Shown: positions 49,280-62,700, numbered from the stretch's first letter. The stretch: 64,000 nucleotides of DNA from Ziziphus jujuba (GCF_031755915.1 NC_083390.1:16771001-16835000), one strand, 5' to 3'. The notes: a model not told the origin generated them from the sequence alone. Translations and numbers: made by a program.

Positions 49280-50040
49280 AAAATAAGAAATGTTTAATGT
49301 ATTGGAACTTTGGCAAATCCAAATGTCTCAAAACTACAAAAAATATGACAGAGAAAAGAAGACTGGAATAGGAGTCAAGATATTTGCATTTATGGATGAC
49401 AAAGGGAAAGTAACTGAAGGTTTATTGACAAAATTACATTGAGGGAACAACTGAGATAGTGCAGTAATTTAGAGCCCCCAAAAACAATGTGCTTTTTGCA
49501 TTTCAAGTATCGTTCACAAAGTATATATTTCATCTGTGGATTTAACAAGAAGAATCTTAGTTCCTCCTTATACCAATATGGGGGTCCAAGTCATGAATGT
49601 GGGGACACTTTCCTTGCCAACAGGGCATTCTAATTGCTATATATGGATACCAAATTTGAGAACACAGCAAGAATGACCATAAAAACAGATAAGATCTTGC
49701 CCTTCTTTGTTACTATACCATGTGGATCCCTGAAAAGCACATATATTTAAACCAACAAGTGAGCAAATATCCACCTTACACAACTACGGCAGATCAACTC
49801 TAATTGTGCATTTTAAACTCACGCACAACCTTAATGTCAAAAATCATGTACTACCAAATCTTTTAGGAAGCAAGAGTTTCCACACTGATTCAACGTCAGT
49901 CATTTTAGGAAGGAACCTGGGCATGGAAATATTTCCATTAAACAATTTGATAACTGCAATTCCTGCAGTTATAACAAAAAAAAACGACTGCCAGAGCGAC
50001 AGCTAAAGTAGATGTGTATCTCAATGAATCTGCATGCATG
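49280..50040 (-). pseudogene. Degenerate AVT6 duplicate
   Basis: The 3' UTR (about 49320-49470), exon 5 (about 49600-49730, including the GTGGATCCCTGAAAAGCACA acceptor) and most of exon 3 (about 49868-50027) of the neighbouring transporter recur here in the same orientation. Exon 4 is missing; only about 140 bp separates the exon 5 and exon 3 copies. The exon 3 copy has a run of nine A where the gene has CAGAAAAA, adding one base and shifting the frame. Exons 1 and 2 are absent beyond the (TA)n tract. Confidence 0.9.
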
Positions 50041-50044
50041 AAAA

Positions 50045-50048
<4 letters not shown>

Positions 50049-50077
<29 letters not shown>
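50049..50077. repeat. (TA)n microsatellite
   Basis: About 14 TA units directly after the exon 3 copy of the AVT6 pseudogene; similarity to the transporter gene ends here. Confidence 0.9.
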
Positions 50078-50080
<3 letters not shown>

Positions 50081-50349
50081 TAGCCCACAGGTCAACAATC
50101 CATATTGTAGAAAATTGCTTGAATTGTAAAATGTTTTTGTCCAAATTATAGCTCAAATATTTAAGTCCAAATATTTTATTGAAAATTGTGGTTTGAATAT
50201 ATGAAAGAAACTTTATGAAGAATATTTAAGTTTCTAATACATTGTTTTTCGTTTTCTTTCTTGCTCAATCTGCAGGAGTTCAGGAAATGGTGGTGACTTT
50301 CAATTTGTTAAGTAGTCAAATAAGAAACAAAATTTTAAATCCATCAACA

Positions 50350-50896
50350 CAAAAGTTGAGGAAAAGAGGATATTAGGATATTGCGGTATGAGACACACAA
50401 TTACAGCTGAAGCATAAATTATAAAAGTTAGAATTTTGTGTGTGAAAATACTAAATAAAGTACAAACAAAATAATAGGCAATTGTAGAAGGATTTTGTTA
50501 TAGTAAAAGAATATAATAGCTTCTCTCTAAATAAGGAGAACACAATTTGACAACACTCTTTCCTTTATAATAAAAGAAAACACATTTTCTCTTACAAAGC
50601 AAAGACAAAAGTATTTAGGAGAAACCTTCTAAATTTTTATTTTTTTTTTCTCTCTAATACTCTCTAGCTTTCTCTCTGTTTCTAGCCTTTATTTTTCAAA
50701 GAAATGGATAGGATTACAAAGTGTGAAGGTATTATATAGTGCAAAATGGTAGTGTAAAATGGCGATGGAGTGTTGGAATTAAAGTGGGATTCTTAACTGT
50801 GGCAAACTTTGATTACAGCTGTAATTTTGCTAGCCTTTCTTGCCACCACCTTGACTTAAAGGCTTAATGGATAAGAAAAATGGCTTTACTGTCACA
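50350..50896 (-). repeat. Putative 3' LTR of the copia remnant
   Basis: On the minus strand a polypurine tract GAGTGGGAGATA (50908-50897) is followed by TGTGACAGTAAAG, as expected for an LTR start. The far end is uncertain; a GTGTGTCTCATACCGCAATATCC segment near 50370-50395 resembles copia LTR 3' ends. The upstream partner LTR was not found. Confidence 0.45.
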
Positions 50897-53835
50897 TATC
50901 TCCCACTCAAAATCATTTTTGTTGTAACCCTTCTATCATTTCTATTTATCATTTTATACCCATGCTGCGTATGTTTCTACTAGGCCAGTAGAAGATTTAC
51001 ACCACATAAACTTATCAGTACTAATTGGCTTTGTTAGAACATCTTCTAGGTTGTCTCTAATGTGAATTTTCTATAGATCCACACTTCCTTCTTCCACCTT
51101 CTCATGAACAAAGTGAAATGGAACTCGTTTATGTTTTGTTTTCAAGTGATATGCTGGATTTTTTGCTAAATGCAAAGGGTCTAACTATCATAAAACAGAG
51201 TTATCTTCTCTTATTTGTGTCCAAGCTCCTCTAGTAGCATTTGCAACCAAATCGCTTTTTTGCTAGCTTACAAAGCTACAATATATTCTGCTTCTGTTGT
51301 GGAAGTAGTCATGACAAATTATAGTTTTGAAACCCAGCTTACAGATCCTTTAGCATGAGTAAATACGTATCCTATGAAGGATTTGATTTTGTCAAAATCA
51401 CCTATATAATCTAAATCAACATAACCTCTAATAGTAAAGTCTAATCCTCTATAATATAATACAACATTTGAGATACCATTCACATATAACAAAATTTTCT
51501 TTGTAGTACCCCAATGCTCTTTACTATGATTCATCATGTATCAACTAATTGCTCCCACTTCTTGTGTAATATCTAATCTTGTGCATACTATAGCGACCAT
51601 TAAGCTATCCACTTATGATGCATATAGTACTCAAGACATTTCTATTGTTTCTTTTTTATTGGTGGGAGTCATATTTGAGGATAACTTGAAATTAATAGGA
51701 AGAAGGGTAAAAATTGGCTTATAATTTTGTATGTTGAAATGCTACAATATTTTCTTCAAGTATTTTTTCTGAGAAAGCCAAATCTTCCTATCATTTCAAT
51801 CTCGATAAATTTCCATCCCTAAAATCTTGTTTTCTAGTCCTAAGTCCTTCATTTCAAACTCCTTAGTCAACTGTACCTTCAAGTCTTTAATGTGATCTTT
51901 GTTGGAACCTGCTACCAAGATATCAACAATATACAATAGTAAAATAATGAAATCATCATCACCAAATCTTTTATTGTAAGAAAAAGGATCTAAATTAAGT
52001 CTGTTGTATCCAAGACTCATGATAAAGGAATCAAATCTCTTCTACCAATATCTTGAGCCTGTTTGAGACCGTATAAAGATTTGTTTAACCTGTAAACCAA
52101 GTTCTCCATTTCTTTTTCTTCAAAACCTCCTGGTTGGAGCATGTAAATCTCTTCTTCAAGTTTTCCATTAAAGAATAAAGTTTTTACATCCAATTGCTCC
52201 AAATACAAGTCAAAATTAACAGACATTGTCAGGACTATGAGAACTGTTGTAAGTCGAACTACAAGAGAGAATATCTCATTAAAATCAATACTTTCTTTTT
52301 GAGCAAATTCTTTTACCACAATTTAGAACGATACTGCTCCACTTGGTCATTACTATTTTGTTTGATCTTGTAGACCCATTTGTTGTCAATAACCTTCCTT
52401 CCTTGTTATAATGGAATAAGATCCCATGTCTTATTTTTATGGAGAGCTTCAATTTCTTCTTGCATTGCTGTCACCCACAGAAAAGCTTCTAGGCTTTTTG
52501 TAGCCTCTTGGAAAGTTGATGGCTCTTCATCTTCTTTCAGTAGATAGTACACAATATTTTCCTCTATAATGTATTAAAAGTGCCAAGTTGGTTCATTTCT
52601 CTCCCTACTTGACCGTTGAACTTGTGGAGTCGCAAACTTAACTTGCTCTTGTTTTTCATGCTTCATGCTACTTTGAAAGAATCTAGAACTTCTTGTTCTT
52701 GTTTTTCTTTAACTTGAACTGTAGTATTTTTTGTTTCTCTTTTAAAGGGCTATCATTTTCATTTTCTTATAACTTTTCTTCTATAAATACCATATTTCTA
52801 CTGATTATCACCTTGTGGGTAGTGGGATCCCATAGACAATACCCCTTAACTCCATCAATATATCCTAAGAAAATACATTTTCTAGACTTTGGATCCAACT
52901 TTAATGTTTCTTGGCCATTATACATAACATAGACAAGACTTTCAAATGTATGTAGGTGAGAATAATCAGCTCGCTTACTAGTCCACACCTCCATAGATGT
53001 CTTCAGTTTAATTGCGGTTGATGGTGACTAATTGATCACATAACAAGTGATCTTAACTGCTTCTGTCCAAAATGACTTAGCCGTCCTTGCAATAAGTCAT
53101 TCTTGCAATTTTCAACATTGTTCTTGTCTGTTTCAATGAGGTTCTGTTCATCTACTCTGCTATTCCATTTTATTGTGAAGTGTATACCACCATAAACTAC
53201 CTCTTGTTACCTTCTTATTCACAAAAGCTATCAAATTCTTTACCAAAATATTTTCCTACATTATTTGTCCTTAAACACTTGATCTTCTTCTCAGATTCAC
53301 ATTCCACTCGCACTTTAAATATTTTGAAAACTAAAAATACATAAACTTTTCTCTTAATTGGATACATCCAACATCTCTTGGAATAATCATCAATAAAAGA
53401 TACGAAATTTCTTACACCTCCTAGGGACAGAACTGATGCTTGCCAAACATTGGAGTGGATCAGTTTTAAGATGGCTTTGCTTCCAGCATTAGTACTGCTG
53501 AACTTTAACCTGTGCTGCTTACTAGTAACACAATGCTCACAAAAGGGTAATGAAGCCTTTTTAAGCCCTGGAAGAAGCTTTTGTTTAGCGAGAATCTTCA
53601 AGCTTCCTTGTGACATCTGGCCAAGATTACGATGTCATATCATAGTTGATTCTTCTACAGAATTTGCCAATACTATAGATGCTTCTCCTTTAAGCATGTA
53701 CAAATTTGTAGCTATCTTTTCCGCTTTTATTACCACAAGCACACCTTTAATTATTTTCATGATTTCATCTTAAACATGGGTTTTGCATCCATTATTATCT
53801 AATTGTCCCAAAAACAATAATTTTTTCTTTAGGCT
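50897..53835 (-). mobile_element. Decayed Ty1/copia retrotransposon (pol remnants)
   Basis: From right to left, translated fragments give a GAG-pre-integrase region with a zinc-binding CEHC motif and integrase core with FIDDYSKR (53215-53775), an integrase-end segment with KLDPKSRKCIFLGY (52767-52994), reverse transcriptase pieces with LEQLDVKTLFFNGKLEEEIY (52017-52319) and a degraded LYIVDILVAG site (51796-52020), and RNase H with YVDLDYIGD and TTEAEYI (about 51240-51537). Order and motifs fit Tnt1-like copia elements. Frames are broken many times, and gag and the 5' LTR are absent. Confidence 0.88.
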
Positions 53836-54619
53836 TGTCACGTGCCGTACCCTCAATTAAGTTCGTTATATCATATAAATTTAAAAACTTGAATATTTAT
53901 TTTTTAAATAAAAATATTAACATTAATAATTAATAAATTCCTGTTAGTCTAGTAATTTTATTATAAAATTAATTTAATTTTAAAAAAAAATTATAAATTT
54001 AAAATATAAAAAATATTGTGTATGCATTATCAATGCTCAATGTGCTTAAATTTATTAGATTATAAATGATAAATTTGAATTATTTACGAGTTTAATTTAT
54101 TATTTAAAATTGTTTGCGAGCTTCATTTCTTATTAAAGCTCTGCTCATTTTTTTTAAGAATCAAATTCAAACGGCTAAAATTAAACCGTGAAACGATCAC
54201 AAGCTATTCAAACCTGTCTACAGTTCTATTTATACATATTATCATTGAAAAATAATTTTTAAATTTACTATATATTTATGCCATTTAAATTTAAATAATA
54301 TCAATATTTATACTATATAAGCAATAATTTGTATTCACTATGCTTTTATTCCGGCCATGATCTAATTCAAAGTCTGATCGAACTCAACTTGGCCACAGGC
54401 ACACACCTTTTGTTTTATATATTTTTTTTGAAGTTTTTAATATATATATATATATATATATTATCCCAAAATCCCCATCACTTATGTATATATTTTTTTG
54501 TTTTTCTCTTATATGTTAATCATAATCATTTAATATATTTATAATATTTATTTTTTCAAGGTTAAGTGCACAGCATGGAAAAAAGTTCATTTTGAAGTCT
54601 CTATGTTTGATCAAAAAAG
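53836..54619. other. Intergenic AT-rich DNA
   Basis: No gene recognised; (TA)n at about 54440-54462. Confidence 0.6.
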
Positions 54620-54628
54620 TCTATAATT

Positions 54629-54832
54629 ATAATAGTAATATGGCTCATTTGCTAGCAAAACATCCCTTGTCCTTGTCTATGTTAGAGTTTTGGATGGAGG
54701 GGGCCGAGTGGCTTTCCCCTGCGTTGCAAAGTGATGTATCTTTTGATTCTTGATGTAATGAATTCTTCTTTGCACTTAAAAAAAAAATTAAAGAAGGAGA
54801 AAAGAAAAGGAAAAAAAAAAAAAAAAACAGTC
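54629..54832 (+). mobile_element. Severely 5'-truncated LINE, 3' end only
   Basis: A 37-codon open tail (54640-54753) reads MAHLLAKHPLSLSM then EFWMEGAEWLSP and ALQSDV before TGA. This resembles the extreme C-terminus of the RNase H-like domain in plant non-LTR polyproteins. A short 3' UTR and a long A-rich tail follow. The 9-bp word TCTATAATT flanks both sides (54620-54628 and 54833-54841), fitting a target-site duplication. Confidence 0.6.
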
Positions 54833-54841
54833 TCTATAATT

Positions 54842-55360
54842 TTTTTTATTTGATGTCCTTTAGATTTCAAAAAAGTTGCATTTTAATGACAAACCATTAA
54901 GCTCATCCATCCTTTAGTCAATTTTATTTTATTTCAGTTTATTTTGTCCTAAAATAGTGAACTTTGGTTTATTTTAAGACAGAGTTAAAGATAACAATTA
55001 AAATATAAAAAAAATCAGATTTAGTATTAAATAAAAAATAGATAAACTTAATGGTTTTTGTCATTAAAATGCAATTTTTTTTAAAAAAAAAAATTAAAAG
55101 GTATCAAGTACAAAAAGAAAATTTGTAAAATCCCCCCAAAATGGAACTTTATCCAAGTAGCCAAATGTATCAACCCATTTTTTAACAATTTAATCTTTAT
55201 TTAATTAATTTTTTTAATATAATAATTATGAACAAGTATAGTTATTTAATATAAGGACAATATTTAACTCCACTATTGTGGATGCACTCCTCGGTACTTC
55301 CATATGGCATAATATTACATATTAATTTAAATTTTATAATCAATTAAAATTAATTTGGAT
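54842..55360. other. Intergenic AT-rich DNA
   Basis: No gene or clear repeat recognised, apart from poly-A and poly-T runs. Confidence 0.6.
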
Positions 55361-56471
55361 CAAGGTTTAAAATTTCGGCATTGATGAAATATCAAAAGTT
55401 TAAAATATGAAAATTTCTATGGAAATATAAGAAAATATCGAATACCTATAAAAATTGACAAAAAATTATGAAAATTTATTTTAAAAAATAATTTTTTTTA
55501 TTAAAACTTTAACATTAGCCTATTTAAACAATTAATTATAAAATTGATTATACAAATTGTAAAAATATTAAATAGATATTATATTTCTCTTAACCAATTT
55601 AATTTATAGAAATAGTAATGATCTTTAATAAATTATTTATTAATTAAGATAAAACAATAATTACAATTACAAATATCATATTAATACTCATATAACTCTT
55701 AGATAATTGAAAATTATTAATATATTCTGATCTTCATTTTGAGATGTAAAATGTAAAAAATAATTATTATTAAAAAATATATTTCCTTAATAATTTTTCA
55801 TGTAATTATTTATATATCAACTACAAGGATCTTGTATTAAATATAATTGTCATTAATATTTAGTATAATATATTTTATTATTTTTAATTTTTATTTGCTT
55901 AATGTTATTAATTTAAATGCTATTAATATCAATTATATATAATATTGTATTTCCATGTTATTATTTTTTATTCTTATATAATCAATTATTAATTTATAAT
56001 TATGAGATTCTAATGAATTCATCTTATACAAAATGTATAGCAAGTATATATATATATATATATATATTTTATTAATAAATATAACTTATTAAGATTATTG
56101 AATTCAATTCGCTTCATTTTATAAAACAATTAAAAATTATTACTAAAGTTAATTTGGTAAAATAATTTGCTAAATATTAATAATATTTTTAAATTTTTTA
56201 TAAAAAATAAATCATAGATATTTTCAAAATTTCAATGAAAATTTTTAAAATTTCGATGGATATTATGGATTTTTTAATCAAATTGTTAAGGATTTAATGT
56301 AAATATTTTGACAGAAATTTTCATAAAATTTTTGATGAAATTTCAAAAATTTCAATAGTTATTAGCAAATTCTATCCGTTTTAATTTGAAATCTAAATTT
56401 TATTTTGACTCTTTAAAAAAATAAAAATTTCTAAAAAATTTCAAAGAAATGTCAAATATTTTAAACGTTGG
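55361..56471. mobile_element. 1.1-kb non-autonomous TIR element
   Basis: The left end is CAAGGTTTAAAATTTCGG and the right end, inverted, is CCAACGTTTAAAATATTTG. The interior is extremely AT-rich with many copies of short GAAATTTC/AAATTTT words and no ORF. The 7-bp word TTTGGAT abuts both ends (55354-55360 and 56472-56478), consistent with a 7-8-bp target duplication. Superfamily not determined. Confidence 0.55.
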
Positions 56472-56478
56472 TTTGGAT

Positions 56479-58082
56479 GCCCGCATATTTTATAACCATA
56501 TTTAATTATTAATTATTATATTTTGTGGAATCCACCACATAATACAGCAAATAAATTAAACTTGGCATTTCATCGAAGGAGGAGTACCTCGATAATGTGT
56601 GGAATACAGTTAAATAAATCCGTAAATAATATGTAAGTATATAAATCCTTTTTTTGATTTAAAAATATGGAGAAAAATTTGATTTAAAATAAGTAAATAG
56701 AAAATCTATAAATTCAGTACATACGTGTATAATACGTTATAATTAAAAAAGTATAGAACAAAAAATACAAATATTATATATATATTAAAATTAGTTATTT
56801 TAATATATATGATAAAAACTTAACTACGAATGACATGATAATATTTTAAAATATTAAAAAAATCAAAAGTAATAAATAATTAAAAAAATAAAATTAAAAA
56901 TTAAAAAAAAATTTTATACACATTTTTTTAAGTTGTTGCGAAAAAGAATAGATAATTAAAATGATTTATTTTTTCAAAAATATGTATTCTTTTCACGTGT
57001 ATAATATGGTAATTCGGTTAATACGTATTTCAAAATTTTTTTCTTTAAATCGATGTGGAAAGCAAATATTTTTTCAGAAATTGCGTATTATATACATATT
57101 ATTTACGGATATAGTAAGAAAGGTTCTTTTTGCAATGCAAAAAACACTTTATACAGTTTTATTTCATAAAAATGTAAATTACTAAAATGTCCTCATTCAA
57201 TTTCTCCATTTTTTTACAATTGAATTTTAATATCTTTTTCTTCTTCTCTCAAACGATAAGCCACCCAGAGAGATATCAATGTCAGAAGAACACCATGAGC
57301 CATGAAGTTTTCTGGTCATTTCATTGCAAACATTCAGTGGTAAACGCCAAGCCCACCCAACCAAACCTTTGTCTTTCTCACTACCTCTTCTTCTTCTTCT
57401 TATTCTTCTCACAACCCACTGCTGCAACTCGTTTCCTTCATAAGTGGTCCAGAAGACCATCCTCAATCAAGTTTTCAATTCCACGTCACCATAAGACAGT
57501 TTCTATTCGGCTCATGTTAGAAGCCTCCTCCATTCCAAGTGCATCAAGGGTGGGGCTCCAAAGGAGCAATCTCTGAACATCTTATTCACCAGGCCAAGTT
57601 CACCTAGCAGCTTGGCTCAATACTCAAGTCCCTGCATAAAAAAAATAAATAAATAAAATAAAATAAAATAAAATAAAAAATTGATAACAGATAGAAAGTT
57701 TTGATTTTTAAAAACTAAGAATAAAAAAAAATATTTAATAGGGATTAGGGATATTAAAGGAATATAAATTTTTGGGGACTGTATATAGATAATTTTGTGT
57801 TGCATGTAGAATTTCTCATTTAGTAACTATAAGTATTTTCCTTAATGTAATCACTGTTCAAATGAAGCATAAGAAATAAAAAAAGGACTTTTCCCAGCTC
57901 CTTTTCCTCTTTTGTTGCCCAGGAGTGTGGCGTTTCGCCTTCTCCTTTTTTAGGCTTTTGCCTTGGGCTTTTGGGTGTAATACCTCTTGTTTGCAGCCCA
58001 AAAAAAGAAATAAAAAAAAGGACTAGAAGAGAAATACGTTAAAAAAAAAGGCCCTATAAAAAAAGGGCCAAGTTTAATGTTA
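56479..58082. other. Intergenic, no gene recognised
   Basis: An open frame at 57187-57576 on the plus strand has no recognised homology and contains simple pyrimidine-rich sequence. A segment at about 57890-58005 (GGCGTTTCGCC, GCTTTTGCCTTGGGC, then an A-rich tail) looks like the 3' end of an old retroelement but was not identified. Confidence 0.45.
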
Positions 58083-58138
58083 AGCCCATATTATAAATCT
58101 TAAGCCCGTTTGTTTAACAGCCCATCATCTTAAGCCCA
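58083..58138 (+). promoter_or_regulatory. Cluster of site II (TGGGCT) motifs upstream of CPL4
   Basis: AGCCCA, the complement of site II TGGGCT, occurs at 58083-58088, 58119-58124 and 58133-58138, with a related AAGCCCG at about 58102. GGCCC and GGGCC words lie just upstream at 58050-58070. Such clusters, bound by TCP factors, are common in promoters of housekeeping genes. Confidence 0.45.
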
Positions 58139-58222
58139 TGATAAAATATATTCAGACAAAACACTCAAATTTTAGCGTTGAGCGGTCAAAATTACTACTT
58201 GTCTTCGTCCCTCCCTTTAGCC

Positions 58223-59068
58223 ATGCAACACTCCTCCATCTCCGACTCTCAAACGACGGCGACGGCATCGACAACAACGACGACTCTTCTCTGCCAGCTT
58301 AGTTTGAAAGAAACTATGTAAGCAATTCTTTCAATTTCGGTTTCATTTTCTATCTGATTTTTTTTTTTTTTATTTGTCTGAAAACCTTTGCTCTCTGCTT
58401 CTTCAGCTCTTTATAAAAACCCTAGCTTTTCTTCTGTGTTTGAAAGTGTGAGAGTGAACTTTCAAAACCTGAGAATAGACAAGTCCGAAGATTTACCCAA
58501 CCATATCCGACTCATATTCCGTACCATTTTTCTGTGTCGAGTGGTGAACAGCGAGAGTTTCGTGTGACATAGGTTTTGGTAATGGCGAGGTGACTGGTTG
58601 GTAAAGAAGCAAATGCTTGTTTAAAGGTTGTGCTTGTTCCTGTTTAGGATTTAGGGATTGTGGGATTTCAATTGCTTATGTTTGTTAGAAGCAGAATGGA
58701 TTTTGCCATTTCCAAACTATGCATTTAAACTATAAGCTTGGTTTTTGATAAAGATGGAGATTACTTTTGTAAAATTTTGGCTAGGTCAGTATAAATTAGT
58801 ATTCTGACTAATGCAATTAGGGTTTCGTTTGCTTTTTCATTATTTGATCTGACCCGTATGGCCCAGGCTTCACCATTTATTGTGATTTTTTTTTCCTCAT
58901 TTTGGAATCAACACATTTTTTGGCTATTATATTTGGTTTCATTGAAGGATAGAGCCTTTATATTTTATTCTTATGAGATTAGTTGGTTGTGTTAAGATGC
59001 TCTTGTTGCGCTAATTTTTTAGTGAATAAAAGTGTCTTTGTTATTGCTTATTTCAATTCAGGGGTTAA
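58223..59068 (+). other. Upstream ORF of CPL4 spanning a 5'UTR splice junction
   Basis: An ATG at 58223 opens 31 codons (MQHSSISDSQTTATAS then a Thr run) up to the donor ACTAT|GTAAGC at 58317. Splicing to the acceptor before 59062 joins AT to GGGTTAA, giving Met-Gly-stop, a 33-codon uORF ending 23 nt before the main start codon. If the intron is kept, the reading is ATG TAA, also a stop. Inferred from splice signals only. Confidence 0.5.
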
Positions 59069-59091
59069 CATCGTTTAGGTCCCTTTTACAG

Positions 59092-59691
59092 ATGAGTCTT
59101 GTGTCTGATTCTCCGGTGAATTCATCAAGCAGCGATGACTTTGCTGCACTTCTTGATGCAGCATTGGATTCTGCTTCTTCATATTCATCACCCGGTGATG
59201 AAGCTGAGGATGACAGCGATGGTGAAAGTGAGAGGTGCTGTTTAGTTTGTTATATATATATATATATATATATATATGTTTTATATATATATATATATAT
59301 ATATGTTAGCATTACACTTCTTAAGGAGCTAATAAGACTGCATTCTTTTGTTTTCCTATTCTATTACTTTTGCTGATTAAGTATTATGGTTTTTTAATTT
59401 TAATTTGTAATTACCTTCCAGTATAAAGAGGCGTAAAGTGGAGAATGTGGAAAGCATGGAGGAACCACATGCATCAATTTCTGAAGTTTCTCTTAAAGAA
59501 GTATTAGGTAAATTTTATCATTTGGTTGTTGGTCCGTTGATTGTTGCTTGCATCTCGTCTCCTTCTTGACTGCCTAAATGCTTTCTGGGTGAGGGGTCTT
59601 GAATGCCAAGGCCTTACTTTAACAATGCGTCATGAGACCGACAGACTGGTACCTTATTAGACAAATTCTCATTATGTTTGCATGTTCACAT

Positions 59692-59722
<31 letters not shown>

Positions 59723-62700
59723 CTTGGTTCATTTCTTCTTCCTTTCATCCTTAAAGTCTGTATATGTGCGTGCATAACATGCTCGAGAAGTTGCTTTGTT
59801 GGTATAAGCTGAGAAGTTAGTGGCATTCATGGAGTGATCATGTATTGTCTGTATTTGGACTTGGATGTAAGCTTTAACGATGTTTTGTTAACTTAGATTT
59901 AAAGACATCCTGAACTAGTTTTTCCTTCAAAAAGAGAAGGTTTGAAATCATTCTAGATTCTATTGATGATTGAAATTTTATTATTTTCATTCATTTTCTC
60001 CTCATATAGTTAACCAATACACTCTGAATGTTTTCTGTTGCACTGAGATGAAGATGCAAATATATGCTAACTTTAATATAGAGTCTTTCTACTGTTCATG
60101 TTATTTACAAACTGTTCTTTTTAGGGTGAGAAGAAATTGGATGTTACTACATGATTGTGCATTGATCACTGTTCTTCTGTGCAGAAGAAGAACCCACAAG
60201 TCAGAATCCATGTACACATCCTGGTTCTTTTGGAGATATGTGTATACGTTGTGGTCAGAGGTTGGAGCAGGAGTCTGGTGTGACATTTGGGTACATTCAC
60301 AAGGTATTCCTTCCTTGAGACAACTAGTTGGTGGAGTAATGGTCTTGTTGCCCGTGATTATTTTAAAAATAGTATGTATGTTGATTTATGGGTTTATATG
60401 TATGTGACACCCTATCTTTACTTGTTGTAAATATATATATATATATGTATGCATGTATATTACCTTATTTGCTATACCATTCGGCTACAAATGAATTTCT
60501 TACATTTGGATATGTGAAAAAGAAAAAAGTTATGGGTTAAGTGAGCTATGATTACCTAAGTTAAGGGAAAGATGAATGGGGCTTTTAGTGGCTAATGCAG
60601 GAAAAAAGGTAAAAGAAAATCATACGACTGAAATTTACTTTGTTAGGTTCAGTATTAATGAATAAAAAAAGTTTTGAAACCTGTTACTTGATTCACTTAA
60701 CAAGATTATTCAAGCTTTACCAGATTTAATATGAAAATTCCTTGAAAGCCTAGGCAAGTTGGCCAATGTGACCATATTGGAATCTATTTTTCAGGTTGCT
60801 TGCATGTTTGTTAAAAATGCCTGCCCAAGATGGTAGTGAAATAATTGTTTTTTGAGAGTGCTTTTTAATGATATAAAAATGCTTTGTATGCTTCTTTTAC
60901 CATGTAGATTTTATGTACTTGTGCTATTTTTCTTTTTATATGTATATAAAAGTTTTTTCTCTTTTTCATTTATGTCTTGTGTACATAGGTAACACTTCTG
61001 GGATTCTTTTGATAAATTGTTCTTGTAAAAATGATTTCAGTAACTTAGGATGTAGAAGGCATCATTATTTTGCTTTGTTATGTCCTATCATTGACCAAAT
61101 ACTGTTTTTCTGATAAAAATATGGATTAGCATACATGGGAGAAATGTGAACCAGCTGAGCTATTTAGAGCATTGGTTTCCCATTCTATCCTTGCTATTTG
61201 CAGCTTATTATATATTATTAATAAAGTGGAATTGATATGGCAAGAAAAACAATATTTTTTTTTTTTTGGGCAGGGATTAAGGCTTAATAACGATGAGATT
61301 GTTAGGTTGCGTGGTAAAGATATGAAGAATTTGTTACGCCATAAAAAACTTCACTTGGTTCTTGATCTTGATCATACATTGTTAAACTCCACTCTCCTTG
61401 TACATTTGACATCAGATGAAGAATACTTGAAAAGCCAAACAGATTCATTGCAAGGTATATTGTATTTTCCCTTGATGTGGTTCTTCTTTCTCAATTAATT
61501 TTGTTTCCCTGTTATAAGAATATACCCAATGCCATAAATGTTTGGTTTTTTCTGCTTTGTGATTTACAAACCAAATAGAGGTAATCATTGGTTTGATTTG
61601 CTATTAAGTTTCTTTTAACTTTCTTTTTATTTTTGCAGCTTAGTGTTTGTATGTGCACTTACTTTTAGACAATTGCTTTAGTTTTTGCTTGGTTTGAATA
61701 ATTAAAATGTATTTGAAATTCTGGACCATTTTATGGGTTCACTGATCTTGTTATGTTATGCTCTGAATTACAATGAGCTGTTAGATATCTCAAATGGCAG
61801 CCTCTTCATGCTGGAGGCTATGCATATGATGACCAAGTTGAGGCCTTTTGTTCGGACATTCTTAAAAGAAGCAAGCGAAATGTATGAACTGCACATTTAT
61901 ACAATGGGTGATCGGGCTTATGCATTGGCAATGGCTAATCTTCTTGACCCTAGAAGAGAGTACTTTGGTGACAGAGTGATATCACGGGACGATGGCACCC
62001 AAAAACATCAGAAAGGTCTTGATGTTGTGTTGGGTCAGGAAAGTGCGGTTCTGATCCTTGATGATACTGAAAATGTAAGTATTTTTTTCTCTAATATTTT
62101 CAATTTTTGACAATCTTCAATATTTTGAAAACCATTTCAAGAAAACTATCAGCTAGTCAAAATAATTTCAGTAGGAAAAAGAAAAAAATATTGCTGGGTG
62201 GAGATAGGTTTTCCTCTCTTTTTTTTTTTTTTTTTTTTTTTTGTTTTGGGTTTCTTTTTTATAATAGAAAATATTTGAATGCTTTAATCATTTGTTATTA
62301 TTGTATATTCTTCTTGATGTTAAATTTAATTTGAAAAGTTATTCCTTGGAGTGTTATTTCTTGATGAACTGTGTTGTACTAGAAAATCTTAATTACATCT
62401 TTTTTCTTAAAATTAATTGTGCATAGGATTGCATCATATGAGGTATGATGTTTTGATGTTATTGAAAAAGCAAGTTCCCTTATCCATTATAGAATGCTTC
62501 TTTCTTAATTGTAATTGGAGGGAGCTTCTTCTCCTAAACTGTCTTTGCTCAACTAATTTATTTCTTGTTTATGATTTGATGTACTTAAAGAATGAAGCTG
62601 TAAAGTTAACTTATTTCTTAAGTTAAAATGAGCAAGCATGTGAAAAGTCAGAGTGTTGGCGCTGGTTGTAAAGGGCTTTGGGAACCCAACTTTTATGTAT

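Noticed and set aside
51319..53616. Separate small genes suggested by several ORFs
   Set aside because: In order they are broken pieces of one copia polyprotein.
57187..57576. 129-codon ORF
   Set aside because: Phe/Ser-rich product of a pyrimidine-rich stretch, no recognised family and no splice partners.
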